From Tetracentron sinense (taxonomy: Eukaryota; Streptophyta; Magnoliopsida; Trochodendrales; Trochodendraceae), in assembly GCA_015143295.1 (NCBI GenBank), contig CM026571.1, positions 7,382,501-7,446,500 on the forward strand: a DNA stretch of 64,000 nt, in the 5' to 3' direction. This document shows positions 52,396 to 63,649 of this stretch, piece by piece; position 1 is the stretch's first letter, and the number at the start of each line of letters is the position of its first letter. The position numbers and the translations under genes were made by a program. Below the pieces are notes generated by a model. The model was given only the letters and a program-made list of their open reading frames with translations. It was not told the DNA's origin and ran no database searches.

Positions 52396-53757
52396 GTGGA
52401 AGAGAGCTCGGAGACATCGTTGTGCAGACCTTCCGTCGAGCCCACGAAAGCCGTCAATTTGGGAACAGAGGAAGAGCCAAAGGTGTTGCAGGTCGGGACG
52501 AGCTTGACAACGGAGGAGGAGCTCGAGTTACTGAACTTCCTTAAGCAGAATCTTGATGTCTTTGCATGGTCTCACAAAGACATGACTGGCATCGATCCGA
52601 GTGTTATCTGCCATCACCTCAATGCTGATCCTGCCATCCCTCCAGTGAAGCAGAAACCTCGGAGGCTTGCTCCAGCTTATCATGATGCAGTGAATGAGGA
52701 GATTGACAAGCTGATCCAGTTCGGGTTCATTCAGGAGGTGCAGTATCCTGACTGGATAGCCAATGTTGTGGCTGTGCCTAAGAAGAACGGGAAGGTGAGA
52801 GTTTGCATCGACTTCACCGGTGTCAACAAGGCGTGCCCCAAGGACTTTTTTCCCATGCCAAGGATAGACAGGCTCATCAACGCCACTGCTGGCCACGAGA
52901 TGTTATCCTTCATGGATGGTTATTCGGGCTATAACCAGATCCTCCTGGCGGAAGCAGATCGAGAGAAGACCACCTTCATAACAGAGCGAGGTTTGTTCTG
53001 TTATCGGGTGATGCCTTTTGGCTTGAAGAATGCGGGTGCCACTTATCAACGTCTGATGAATCTCATGTTCGGGTCACTCCTTGGCAAGACGGTTGAAGTG
53101 TACATCGACGACATCGTTGTGAAGAGTCGAGTACGAGGTACTCTTGTGGCAGACCTTGCTGAACCTTTCTCTGTGCTGCGATCTTTCAATCTGAAGATCA
53201 ACCCAGAGAAGTGCACCTTCGGAGTCACCTCGGGGAAATTTTTGGGTTATCTTGTGAGTCAGCGGGGGATTGAGGCTAATCCAGCTCAAATCCGTGCTTT
53301 GCTGGACATGCCAGAGCCTAAGTCGAAGAAGGAGATCCAGAAGCTGACAGGCCGGATTGCTGCGCTCAACCGATTTATCTCCAAGTCATCCGATCGTTGC
53401 AAACCTCTGTTCGAGCTGTTGAGGAAGGACTCCATTTTTGCGTGGACCCCAGAGTGTTCCCGAGCTTTCCTTGCCTTGAAGGAGTATTTAGGCTCAGCTC
53501 CTATCCTTTCGGTGCCAGAGCCAGGTGAAGTCTTATATCTCTATTTGTCTGTTTCAGAGCAAGCCCTTGGTTCCGTCCTGGTAAGGAGCTGTGATGGCGT
53601 GGAGAAGCCTGTCTACTTCATCAGCAAAACCTTTCTCAAGGCAGAGTGCAATTATAGCAAGCTCGAGAAGGTGTGTCTGGCTCTTGTCTTTTCTGCAGAG
53701 AAGCTTCGTCCGTACTTTCATGCTCATTCTATCGTTGTCATCACAACGTATCCTTGA
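52396..53757 (+). pseudogene. pol: gypsy reverse transcriptase and RNase H
   Basis: RT motifs in order: VVAVPKKNGKVRVCIDF, MPFGLKNAGATYQRLMN, the catalytic YIDD (residues 236-239) and GKFLGYLVS. The RNase H domain follows (SVSEQALGSVLV, EKPVYFISKTF, NYSKLEKVCLALVF). The frame fails at 53,757 inside RNase H, and the last part (RPELAGRMSKWAVAL) continues in another frame. This is the longest intact block of the element (453 codons). Confidence 0.95.
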
Positions 53758-53984
53758 AAGCCGTACTGGGACGACCCGAGCTGGCGGGGAGGATGTCAAA
53801 GTGGGCAGTAGCTCTGAGTGAGTTCGATATCCAGTATCGGGCCAGGAGTTCAGAGAAGGGGCAAGCGATGCGGGTTTTCTTTCTGATTTCCCTGTGGAAG
53901 AGGAGGCAGAGGACATGGTTGTTGATCTACGGGAGCTCCCAATTGAAGTTGACAACGGAGATGCCGTTGTGGAGGGGGCCGAGT

Positions 53985-54564
53985 CGTCGGAATGGAGCGG
54001 TTGGCTGTTATACGTGGACGGATCTTCCAATTCAGTGGTTCAGGACTGGGCGTTGTGCTTATAAGTCCGGACAACATCAAGGTGCAGAAGATGTCGCGTC
54101 TTGGGTTCACTGCCTCCAACAACGAAGCTGAGTACGAAGCCTTACTCCTTGGGTTGGGGAGTGCACGAGAGCTGCAGATCTCCACGTTGAGAGTGTTTTG
54201 TGATTCACAGCTCGTGGTGAATCAGGTGAATGGTGTTTATGAATGCAAGGACGATCGGATGAAGCAGTATGCTACTCTCGTTCGTTCGTTGTGTGAAACA
54301 TTCACCGTTGTGGAGATTAGGCACACCCGGAGGGATGAGAACAGGCATGCTGATGCTTTGGCGTATCTAGCTTCCATGGTGCAGGCTGACGAGCCCAGGG
54401 CTATTCTGATGGAGTTTCAAGAGTATCCTTCGATAACTCTTCAGGCACAGCGAGAAGTGTTTCTTTGTCAATCCAGTCCCGAGCTGGATGACAGGGTTGG
54501 TGGCTTATCTGAAGGACGGAGTTCTCCCTATCAGTGTGAAGGAGTCGAGACGCATTCAGTTTAA
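53985..54564 (+). pseudogene. Second (Tat-type) RNase H domain
   Basis: Motifs GSGLGVVLISPD, NNEAEYEALLLGL, FCDSQLVVNQVNG and RHADALAYLAS match the additional RNase H that Tat elements carry between RNase H and integrase. The first acidic motif (VDGSSNS) is in a neighbouring frame, so a frameshift lies near 54,020. This domain is the main evidence for the Tat lineage. Confidence 0.9.
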
Positions 54565-55664
54565 GGCATCTCGTTATACCTTGGTGCAAGGAGAATTGTT
54601 CAGGAAATCTTTTGGTGGTCCCTTGCTGAAGTGTGTTCATCCTGTAGACGTGGAGAAATACTTGCTGAGCTACATGAAGGTATATGTGGCATTCATTCGG
54701 GCGGGAGAACCATTGCCCATCGAGCTCTGGGCAAGGTTACTTCTGGCCTTATATGCAGGCCGATGCTCAGAAGTACGTGAAGAGGTGCAGCCAGTGCCAG
54801 CGGTTTGCTCGCTTGATTCATGCTCCAGCTCAAGAGCTCAGCACTGTATCACAACCTTGGCCATTTGCGCGGTGGGGACTTGATATTGTGGGACCTTTCC
54901 GAGGGCTCCAGGGAATCTGATCTTCCTTTTGGTGGCAACTGACTACTTCTCACGGTGGATTGAAGCCGTTCCCCTTGCACGTATCAGAGAACAAGAGGTG
55001 AAGAAGTTCTTGTGGGAGCACATCATCTGCAGATTTGGCATACCGCAGTCTATCGTTACTGACAACGGGAAGCAGTTCTCAGGACGGCTGATTGCCGACT
55101 TTTGCAGCGAGCTGAAGATCAAGCACGTCTTCTCTTCCCCTTATTATCCTCAGGGGAATGGATTGGCCGAGGCAGCCAACAAGAATATTCTCAATGCCTT
55201 GAAGAGAAGATTGGAAGATTCGAAGGGGAAGTGGACCACCGAGCTGCACAACGTTTTGTGGGGGTACAGAACGACTCCAAGGAGCCCTACCAATGAAACT
55301 CCTTTCTCTCTAGCGTACGGCATGGAGGCTGTCATTCCTACAGAGATCAGTTTGCCTACAGTGCGTTCTTGGCACAGCAAGAAGAAGGATGGAGAGAAAG
55401 ATCAGAAACACAGTACTCATGGCTATTCATCTTGACCTGCTAGAAGAGAAGCGAGAAGATGCCAGCATTCAGATGAGGAGGTACCAGCAGCGATTGAGGA
55501 AAGCCTACAACAAGAAAGTACAACGGAGAGTGCTACAGGTCGGTGATCTCGTCCTCCGAAGAGTGTTCCAGAATACGAGAGAGCTTAACAGTGGCAAGTT
55601 GGGACCAAACTGGGAAGGGCCCTATATCGTAGAACGATGGGAAGTCCTGGAGTCTGCTACTTGA
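54480..55664 (+). pseudogene. gypsy integrase, frameshifted
   Basis: The zinc-binding part is split across frames (about 54,640-54,830; CSQCQRFARLIHAPAQ holds the Cys pair). The catalytic core has GLDIVGPF, DYFSRWIEAVPL, IVTDNGKQF and GLAEAANKNIL (D, D, E). A stop at about 55,435 splits the C-terminus, which resumes at 55,389-55,664 with KLGPNWEGPYIVE, the GPY/F motif of Ty3/gypsy integrases. Inactive as it stands. Confidence 0.92.
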
Positions 55665-56768
55665 AAGACTTGCAAGGTAACCTCATCTCGAAATCTTGGA
55701 ACATCATGAATCTGAGCAATTCTTTCAATAGAATCTGAGATATGCATGTTACATGCATCGTTGTGCTTACAAGTTTTTCAGTGATCTTACATAATCATAA
55801 TGCTCATATTTCAACATGTGATTTGCTATATTATGTGCCTGCTCGTTGTGTGCCCGTTCATTGTCTACACTGTTCTCTGTCTGGTTCATCAGTGTAATAT
55901 TGTGAATGTTTTGCAAGTAATTCAAATAAAGTTTTGACCGAACAACGTACTCATGACGAACACGAGTGGCTTATATAAGGATGTCATCTGAGCAAATCGA
56001 GTGGCTTAACCTAATGACATCCTCTGAGCATGTGCTTCGGAACTGAGTTACATTGCGTTCGTCCTATGAATTTTATTTGTCAGATTGCATTCACAGTGAA
56101 TTACGCGAATGATGTGTCTGGATCAGTGCTTGCTCGCAATGCTTGTTCATAAGTGATTTTTCGTAGTGCTTTGCTCATGGTGAACGACTGTAGTGCTTGC
56201 TCATGGTGAACGATCGTAGTGCTTTGCTCATGGTCGAACGATCGTAGTGCTTTAATCGGTAGTGAACGATCGTAGTGCTTTACACGTAGTGTTAACTGTG
56301 GTGCTTTGATCGTAGTACTTAATTGTAGTGCTCTACTAGTAGTGCTGTTCGTTGTGCTTTGATCTTGATCATAGCGCTCTACTCATAGTGTTCTGCTCGT
56401 TAGGTTTTGATCAAAATAATTTATTAGTGTGCAACAGTATAATTACCACGAATATTCAAACATTCACATAGAGAGGACCGTATTAACATCGGTGCAGTGA
56501 ACTGTGAAAAATCATTCAATTACTCATGTTGTGTTCTTTCTTATTCTGTGTGCATGCGTTGTACTATGTTACGAGGTGAAAAGAAGTGCAAACATGGGAA
56601 AGAGGAGCGATCCATTCATACAAGGGAGGAAATTTTCACGACAAAACAGAAGAGGAGCAAAGGGATCAGAGGAGCAAGGGATCGAGGAGCCGAAGTTTAG
56701 ACGAGCTCAAGATCAGCATCTAACATCGTTGCAGCAGGAGCGGGCGTAGAGGCTTCAGCAGTGGGGCT
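55665..56768 (+). repeat. Spacer with degenerate GTAGTGCTT tandem repeats
   Basis: Non-coding. From about 56,140 to 56,400, GTAGTGCTT recurs about every 25-35 bp, often followed by TGCTCATGGTGAACGATC. Such amplified repeats between pol and the 3' LTR are known in Tat/Retand-type elements. The rest has no feature I can name. Confidence 0.75.
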
Positions 56769-59160
56769 TCACCAGAGTAGCTTCATGGCAGCAGGGAGTT
56801 CTGGGGCAGCTGGCTCGGAGGATAGCTCGGTCGGGAGGGGTGCAGGACCTTCAAGAAAGTGAGGCAGCTCGACGCCTTGTACCTCGGGCTCGTTGTCGAG
56901 CTCGATCAGTTCTTTGCTCGGAAGCTCGGAGAACGTGGTTACGTCCTCTTCATTGTCTTCTTTCAAGCGTCCTTGTTGGCGGAGTGATTCCGAGAACCTC
57001 CTTCTCGGTCTCAGCCCGATCTTCGTCCAAGAGCGTGTCCAGCTGAGACTGATAGTGCTGTTGCAGTCTCAGGGTCACGGACCTCTCGGTGTCCTCTTTG
57101 GCTTTCTTGGCCCTCTCAGAGCTCCTCTGCAGTGCTAACCGGGCGTCTCAGTCTCCTCAGCTGTCTGCCCAAGACCTTGGGAGACATGCTCCAGCTCGCT
57201 GATGCGTACAACAGCTGTTCTCCACCTCCTGCTGGCCTCTTTTCGGCCTCCTTTGCTGATCGTGCCTCGGCCTCAGCCTTCTCCCGTACCTTGGTGGCAG
57301 CTAGTGTTTAGCCTTACCTCAGCACGAACAGTATCAGCCTGGATTGAGACAGATTCAAAGTCTGCCTTGATGTCTCTCTCAGCGATTGAGTCTGCTCCAA
57401 AGTCTCCGTCCTATCCTTCCAGTAATTGATCCCATCTCGCAGCTGGGTGTACTTATTCTGGTTCGATCAGAGCTCTTGCACGAGCGTATTCATCTGCAAG
57501 GAAGTGTCTGGGAGTTAGCACAACGAGAAGTAATATCTCCAACGTTGAGGAAGAAGACGAGAGAGGGAGAAGCTTACTGTCGCCACCGATTGGCAGGCGG
57601 CGTAGGACAACTCGGACAAGTGAAGTTGGCCGACCTCGGCGATGTCCTGGGGCAACCTCACTCGCGTAAGTTATAGCTCGGGCGGCCTTCTCCGAGCTCT
57701 TCACCGATTCGTTCACGGTCGGTATCCCGAACGAGAGAAGTCGGGAGACCAGTGCTGAACTGAAGGACGGCAGCATACTGGCCGGGAGACTCGTTGTGCC
57801 GGGCTTCCGTTGCGGCCAAGGGCAACCCACAGCGGAGCTCGTGCTGGCGAGGGCAGTAGGCAGCTTGAGAAGGGCCAGGCTCCGAGCTGGCCTCGGGCAC
57901 TGCCGTGTTCCGCTGCTCTTGGCTTGTTGGAGGAGCGGCAGAAGGTGGAAGGAGGAGCGGTAATGACTGCGCTCTCTTTCTCCAGGCGGTTGTCCGCCTT
58001 AGCCTCTTCCTGACATCATACTCGACCTGGGTGGGCATCTGTCTCTGTCGGGTCAGCAGTAGCTGTACCCTTGGAAGAATGACTCCTCCTTCTTCGTTGG
58101 CGGTGGTGGCAGTGGTGGCGGCTGAACCGTAGGACGAGCGGACCTCGGCTTCATGCTTAGCGGGGGTGGATTTGTGTCAGTCATATCTTCTTCTTCTTCT
58201 CTTCTTCAGCTAGATGAAGGGCTTGGTGAAGGTGAGGAAGTGGAGGCGCTTGTTGCTGTTGCTGTTGTTGGGTAGTTGCTGGAGTGCTGGCGAGACCCGC
58301 GTGTCGGGGTTGAGTGGTTTCCACCTGATGTATTCCCCACCTCGAGCACGGCGAATACCAGTAAGGAGGCCTTCTTCTTCTGGGGCCAACTTCTTGTACG
58401 GGAACTTCTTCGGGTCAACTGCACACAGGAAGCAAATGAGTACAACGAGAGTTAGTAAGGCGAGAGCATACAACGCACAACGAGATTGGGGTCAGGACAA
58501 TGGTGCACAACGGACAACGGGTGACTAAAGTGGTATACCTGCTTCCACTCGGAAGGACGTTGGGGACCATGGAATTCTCTGCCTTCCAGCCGCCAGAGAC
58601 AACGAATGGAGTGGCTTTCCATTTCTTTCTCTATCGAGAATGCCTGAGACGAGCTCTGGATACAGAGGTTTCTTGTTCCACGAATAGTAGGAGTGACAAA
58701 CCATCGTCATTGTTTCGGCATCTGACGGCATGCAGACGAAGTGGAATAGGTGCCTAGCCTCTATTGGGTAGCCGTCCTTGATGAATTTGATCATCATGGA
58801 CATGTCTTGTGGAAGCTCGGGTGCATCTGCCCCGGAGCAAGTTGCAGGGTGGACAGGACCTCATCCAAGACGGGATGAAGAGGAAGCGAAGGCCAGCCTC
58901 AAGCTGGGAGAGATAGACAACGGTACAGGCAGATCGCCTATCAATGATAGCATCATCTCGCTTGAAGTGGAGATTGACGTGGAAGGGAAGTCGAAACGTT
59001 CCCTGTAACGGTTCAGATGTACCAACTGGTGTTGGCGCAGAGCTGAGGATTTTTCAATGTAGGCACCATGAGGTGCGCTACCTGTGCAACTGGCCTCATC
59101 CTCGGAAGGGCCTCTAACTTCCTCTAACCTAGCGGGTTCTACGGGAACGATGGCGGCCAT
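56769..59160 (-). pseudogene. Antisense, apparently intron-containing gene inside the gypsy element
   Basis: Read on minus, it starts MAAIVPVEPARLEEVRG (59,160). It continues into VVYLSQLEAGLRF (another frame, about 58,900), which resembles the Pfam family 'putative gypsy type transposon' (Transposase_28). It then runs through FIKDGYPIEARHLFHFVCM and RQRIPWSPTSFRVEA. A GT-AG intron at 58,419-58,538 joins in frame to VDPKKFPYKKLAPEEEG. A second likely intron is 57,494-57,577. The 3' part is charged and probably coiled coil (NYWKDRTETLEQ), ending in an acidic tail (MKEDNEEDVTTF; stop at 56,769). Several frame breaks and a W-to-stop change suggest a decayed copy. Extra antisense frames are known in some Tat elements; the function is unknown. 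Confidence 0.7.
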
Positions 59161-59765
59161 GGTGATTGGAAGAAACAGCGAAGAGAGGCAAAACAGTAAA
59201 CTAGAGCAACAGAGTAGACAGAGCAGAATCACTCTGAGAACCAGAGAAGAGAGAAATAGAGAAACAGTAAAGAAATAATAAGAGATAGGGGTGAAAGGCG
59301 TACCGAACCAAAGAACTCAGAGAGATTGTTGAAGAGCTTGAGGAAGATGAACTTTCAGATGAGAAGAGAATTCGGCAGAGTAACAGTGCTTGATGAAACA
59401 GGGGTGAAAGAGAAGGAGGATTCGGTGGGATTTTATAAGCATCTCCGGTTTGTGAAAGTACGCCCACTGCCCTTCATCTAAGCCGTACACCTGTGTCAGC
59501 GGAAATGAAAGTAGTGGCAAGACCGTCTTTTCACCAAATAGAGTAACCGTCAGGGTCATTAAAACGTTTGAAATTCAAATCGACGATGATGACAGGCCTG
59601 TCCGCATTAAAGAGACGTGACGGTTCGCACGCGAACCAGCTGACGTGAACGGTCGACCTTCCCAGCAAGCGTTTTAAAGCACGCAACGTTTCGTCTTCAG
59701 CGGAGCAGTGCCAGGTATGATCTTTTTGTACGTTTATGACGCTTCGAACTACGTTCCAAGCTCAT

Positions 59766-59777
59766 AAAGGGGCAAAT
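59766..59777 (+). promoter_or_regulatory. Polypurine tract
   Basis: AAAGGGGCAAAT immediately before the 3' LTR, in the position needed to prime plus-strand DNA synthesis. Confidence 0.8.
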
Positions 59778-60674
59778 TGTAACGGATAAAATTCGTTAAA
59801 ACCAACTCAGCGTTGAGGGACGAGCTCGTTTTTGTCGTTTTGTTCACGAAAGTGACACGTGGACACAAGTTGGGTCACGTGCTTAAAATATCGGGGTCAC
59901 ACGTTGTCCGATGCACAACGATCCTGTTGTGCGCATTACGACGTCTTTGTTCTCTTGCAGAACAACGTTTCCGTTGTGACTTTGACGACGTGCTCGTTGT
60001 CTAAAGCATAACGTGAACGTTGTGCTCTTGACAACGTTGTTGTCGTTGCGCGAACAACGAGACCGTTGTCTCACCGACAACGAGGTCGTGCTGTGTTTTG
60101 AGGCATCTACGCCGTAACCGAGCTTGGGTCAACAACGAGACCGACTCGTAGGAGGAAGTGATCAGGAGGCGATCCATAATTCCGACAAGTGTGCCGAACT
60201 CGCCGTTTCGTGCCGAAAGCACTGTCTTGGCATTTAATGCTGGTCACTTCTGCGTACCATCCGATCCCGTCCGATTGGACTTAGAGGAGGCTCTCACGTG
60301 TAATGCAACCGACGGCAGATATATCTCAGATATTTGGCAATGAGTGCTAAGACACGTGGTATGGACACCTATGGCCATCCATGGTCATCGATGGCCATAC
60401 CAACCTTGCCCTATAAAAACCCCGTGATTTTTAGTGCACAGGACACTTGATCATTAACCCAGATCCGAGAATACGTGTTCAGTGCTCCTAGTGCCTTGAG
60501 TATTTTTCAGTGTTTGTTCTTGTGCTTACTGTTCACCATCTTCTGCCCCTACTGACTTTACCATCGGAGTACAGGTCAGGGTGCCACACCCTCCGCTCCA
60601 ACCTTCTACCAGTAAACCAGGACATGGAAGTAGCTGCTGCTGACGCGTGTCCTTTCGGTATTTTTCCTCTCACA
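59778..60674 (+). repeat. 3' LTR of the gypsy element
   Basis: 897 bp, aligned with the 5' LTR with ten substitutions and two compensating one-base indels. TATAAAA at 60,412-60,418. Confidence 0.97.
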
Positions 60675-60679
60675 CTTCC
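60675..60679. repeat. Target-site duplication of the gypsy element, right
   Basis: CTTCC, identical to the left copy. Confidence 0.95.
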
Positions 60680-61184
60680 CATCAGGGCTGGCATAAATGA
60701 GGCTTTCTCCATCTTTCTTTTTTCATGGCACAAAAGCCGGGAGAAGCTTTATAAAGACCCCACTCCTTGATGCCTTATTTGACCAAACATACAGAAGTAC
60801 AAAGGGTCGTTTCTTCTTTCTTCACCTTCCAAACACTGACTAACTCCACAAACATGGTTGAAACTCCTTCAAAGCCTCTCTTTTGATTACCTTGATAACT
60901 AATCATGTTTCAATATTTCACAGAATTTCGGAATTGGCTTCGGACCAGCTCACCTGGAACCCAAATACAACATATCAGCCTTTATGACTGAATTTTCATC
61001 AATTTGTACTGGGTATAATTTTTTTTAATAAAAAATTGTTAATTGGGTTGATTATTTCAAATAATTCGAAGCAATGTATCAAACACATGCTTCTTCCGGA
61101 CCCGCCTTTACACGGTTTAGATCAGATTTTAACCCATGCATTGGGTTTGGGTTTGATTTTCTCATATATATATATATATATATA

Positions 61185-61553
61185 CTAGTGGGTGGCACGT
61201 GCATGCACGTGAGAGCGAGGGGAAGGAGTTAACCACAGTTATTAGGAGTTAAAAGGGACACGTGTTAACCCGCGGGTACAATTGAACTCGCTAGTGGCAC
61301 GTGCGGTACACGTGAGTGCGAGGGAAATGAGTTAACCACAGTTAATAAGAGTTAAAAGGGACACGTGTTAACCTGCAGGTGCGATTGAACTCTCCTTGAG
61401 TTCAATGGTAATTGGCTGTGATTCTAAATAGATAGATGAGCAAGGGGTAGTTTAGGAATTAAAGTAAAACATTAAATCAATGTTTTGTTTTTATATAAGG
61501 GTAGTTTGAGAATTTCAGAAAATTGATCTACGCAAGGCTCTCGCATTATAATA

Positions 61554-61556
<3 letters not shown>
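61185..61556 (-). mobile_element. Non-autonomous Helitron, copy H, with doubled 3' terminus
   Basis: 3' termini at 61,185 (CTAGTGGGTGGCACGTGC) and 61,291 (CTAGTGGCACGTGCGG), with the junction after GAACTCG as in copy B. The 5' end TACTATTATAATGCG merges into a TA repeat, so the TCTT is lost. Flanked by TA repeats on both sides. Confidence 0.88.

Positions 61557-61613
<57 letters not shown>
61555..61613. repeat. (TA)n repeat at Helitron 5' end
   Basis: About 29 TA units directly joined to the Helitron's TAGTA end. Confidence 0.95.
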
Positions 61614-61617
<4 letters not shown>

Positions 61618-61977
61618 TAGGGAATGATTTTGTGAAAGACTAAAGAAAGGTGAGAGTAGGGAGTCATGTAATTGTTGGTTCATGTCATCAAGTGCATTTT
61701 ACTACTGAGTTGGCTTGATTAATATTAATCAATATTTAATTATTAAAAATATATTATAAGGTAAGTTAAGTTTATAGGCCGATGGAAATGGATAGGCGGA
61801 TTCCCTGACCTGGATAACTTGATTGAGATGCAGTCATAGGAGCTGGGAGCCGAGCCTACCTTGCCCGGGTTCTCTTAAATTACTTGGGGTGATTCTTTTT
61901 CATACTAAAATTTAAATTTTTGTACTCATAGATTCTCTTAAATTATTATATTTTTTGATTCGGGTTTGGCGGATGTG

Positions 61978-63148
61978 TGTTCTCCAATTTACAGGATATA
62001 TATATTCAACCTTTATTTGCTAAACTTTTTGTAACAACAATTAATGAAAGAACACAGAAACAGTCCTTAACAAAATAAATCAGAACAATATTAACTTACT
62101 GGAAACAGGATTAATAGGAACAGTAGATCAAGTCGAGTAGAACTCTTTTCTTAAGACAGATTTCGTCTCTCGCACTGGTGCTTACGAACCTCGGACGTTT
62201 ATCTCCCAAGATAAAATGATCTTAGCATAATACAGATGAAGTACTACAATTTGCTTGTCTAGCGAACCAAAAACTGATGCAATAATATCTCTTTGGAATG
62301 GAACATACTCTATATGGAATGGAACATACTCTATATGTATGAAGAATTGAATGCACAAATCCTAAATTTTTTCTATCTAAATAACTGGAAGATGATTTGT
62401 TTATATATAGGCAATTCATGCCTTTTTGGAATAAGTGAAGAGGCATCTTTTCGGAACAGGTTCATCCATTTGAACCACCCAATAGTAACAATCAATTAAT
62501 TGGAAAATTAATTAAATAAATTAAATAAATTTTCACCAAAAAATAAGCCTAAGCCCAGTGGCGCATGTGTTGGTTCTACCATGGAGTATGAGCTCACTCC
62601 TTCGCAAAATTTGGGTGCCCAAGAGTCCAATAGAAAGAGCCAATCCTTGCTTATATATACCATACAAATAATTCATATTTTTTCAATGTGGGACCATTCA
62701 TTGTTACCAACTACTCATTGTCATGTTCAAATGACTCACTTTTAATACAATTTCTCATTTACCTATTAATGACTTTGATTAACCAAATACATGAAATTAT
62801 TGTCCACATAGAGGTGAATACATTCCCACTTAGTCCCACCTAGAAAGGTGTGTGGGACCTACATAAATTTATACTTAAATTAGCAAAAACTCATGTCCTC
62901 AAAGTCATTTTCTTCCAAGGCTCAGGATTGCCTCTGTCACCCGCCCGAGCTTAGCGCTCGGGCATCCATCCACAATAAGGCACCTGGTATTTTTAAATGA
63001 AAAAAAATTTAGTTGGGCAGAAGTCAAAATGATGGGACAGAGTGAAATACTTCTACCCATGACTTTCTCCCATGTGCCTTATTGTGGGTGGATGCCCGAG
63101 CGCTAAGCTCGGGCGGGTGACAGAGGTAATCCTGAGCCTTCTTCCAAC
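61978..63148 (-). mobile_element. Solo LTR, probably Copia-type, with nested MITE
   Basis: GATGTG flanks both sides (61,972-61,977; 63,149-63,154). Copy 1 has one uninterrupted GGCGGATGTGTTCGGG at 34,155-34,170, an empty site. On minus it opens TTGGAAGAAAATGAC, has a TATA-like GGTATATATAAGC near 62,650 and closes GGAGAACA. No coding sequence. A 21-bp unit (TATGGAATGGAACATACTC) is doubled at about 62,292-62,335. Confidence 0.75.
62919..63138. mobile_element. Mutator-like MITE with 9-bp target duplication
   Basis: Perfect TTCTTCCAA duplication (62,910-62,918; 63,139-63,147). Long inverted ends of about 65 bp start GGCTCAGGATTGCC and contain CACCCGCCCGAGC and the palindrome GAGCTTAGCGCTC. The 220-bp element is nested at the edge of the solo LTR. 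Confidence 0.93.
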
Positions 63149-63527
63149 GATGTGTTCGGGTTGAAAGGTCCCTTGTTATCAGATTTCCCTTTTCAACTCA
63201 TTTATAAAGGAGCTTGGTTAGAATTTAGGGTATTTTTAACCGACTCATTACCACCTCTATTGCATAGTTAGGTAATTTTTAACGAGACGGTCTCTGCACG
63301 ACTAGTGTTTTCGAGTATGTAGAATCATAGTAATGGCGAACTTGTTGCCTGGTTACTAACTTCCCAACTGGGGTTTGAACTTTGAACAGACCTTCTAAGA
63401 ACCAGACCTAGCTTGTGGATCCCACCAAAGACTAGCTTCACAAAGATTTGAAGTATAAGGTTTGATTTGTTTGCATACAAAGTCCTTCACTTGCCTCTTG
63501 TTTCTCCATTCACAAGCTCATTGAAAC

Positions 63528-63539
63528 AATATATATATC
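63528..63539 (+). promoter_or_regulatory. TATA box of PAR1 gene copy 2
   Basis: AATATATATATC, same setting as at 36,113. Confidence 0.7.
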
Positions 63540-63649
63540 CCTACCAGCCCCAAGAACCCTCACAGCATTCCTCCCAATATAAACACAGACTCCCTAACTT
63601 TTCTTTTAGCTACCCCAATATTGTCTTCTCTTTCCTTTAAACTTTGCCA

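Larger units (their letters stand above)
49002..60674 (+). mobile_element. Tat-lineage Ty3/gypsy LTR retrotransposon, 11.67 kb
   Basis: Bounded by 897-bp LTRs (TG...CA) and a perfect 5-bp target duplication CTTCC (48,997-49,001; 60,675-60,679). Order: PBS, gag, protease, RT, RNase H, second RNase H, integrase, tandem-repeat spacer, antisense gene, PPT. The domain order with integrase last and the second RNase H place it in the Tat group of Ty3/gypsy. Every coding block has at least one frame break. It is inserted in the middle of sequence that is continuous in copy 1 near 33,200. Confidence 0.97.

Noticed and set aside
49002..60674. Gypsy element considered as an endogenous virus with an envelope gene
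   Set aside because: The extra gene is antisense and appears intron-bearing, with no signal or fusion features; domain order and the second RNase H indicate a Tat retrotransposon.
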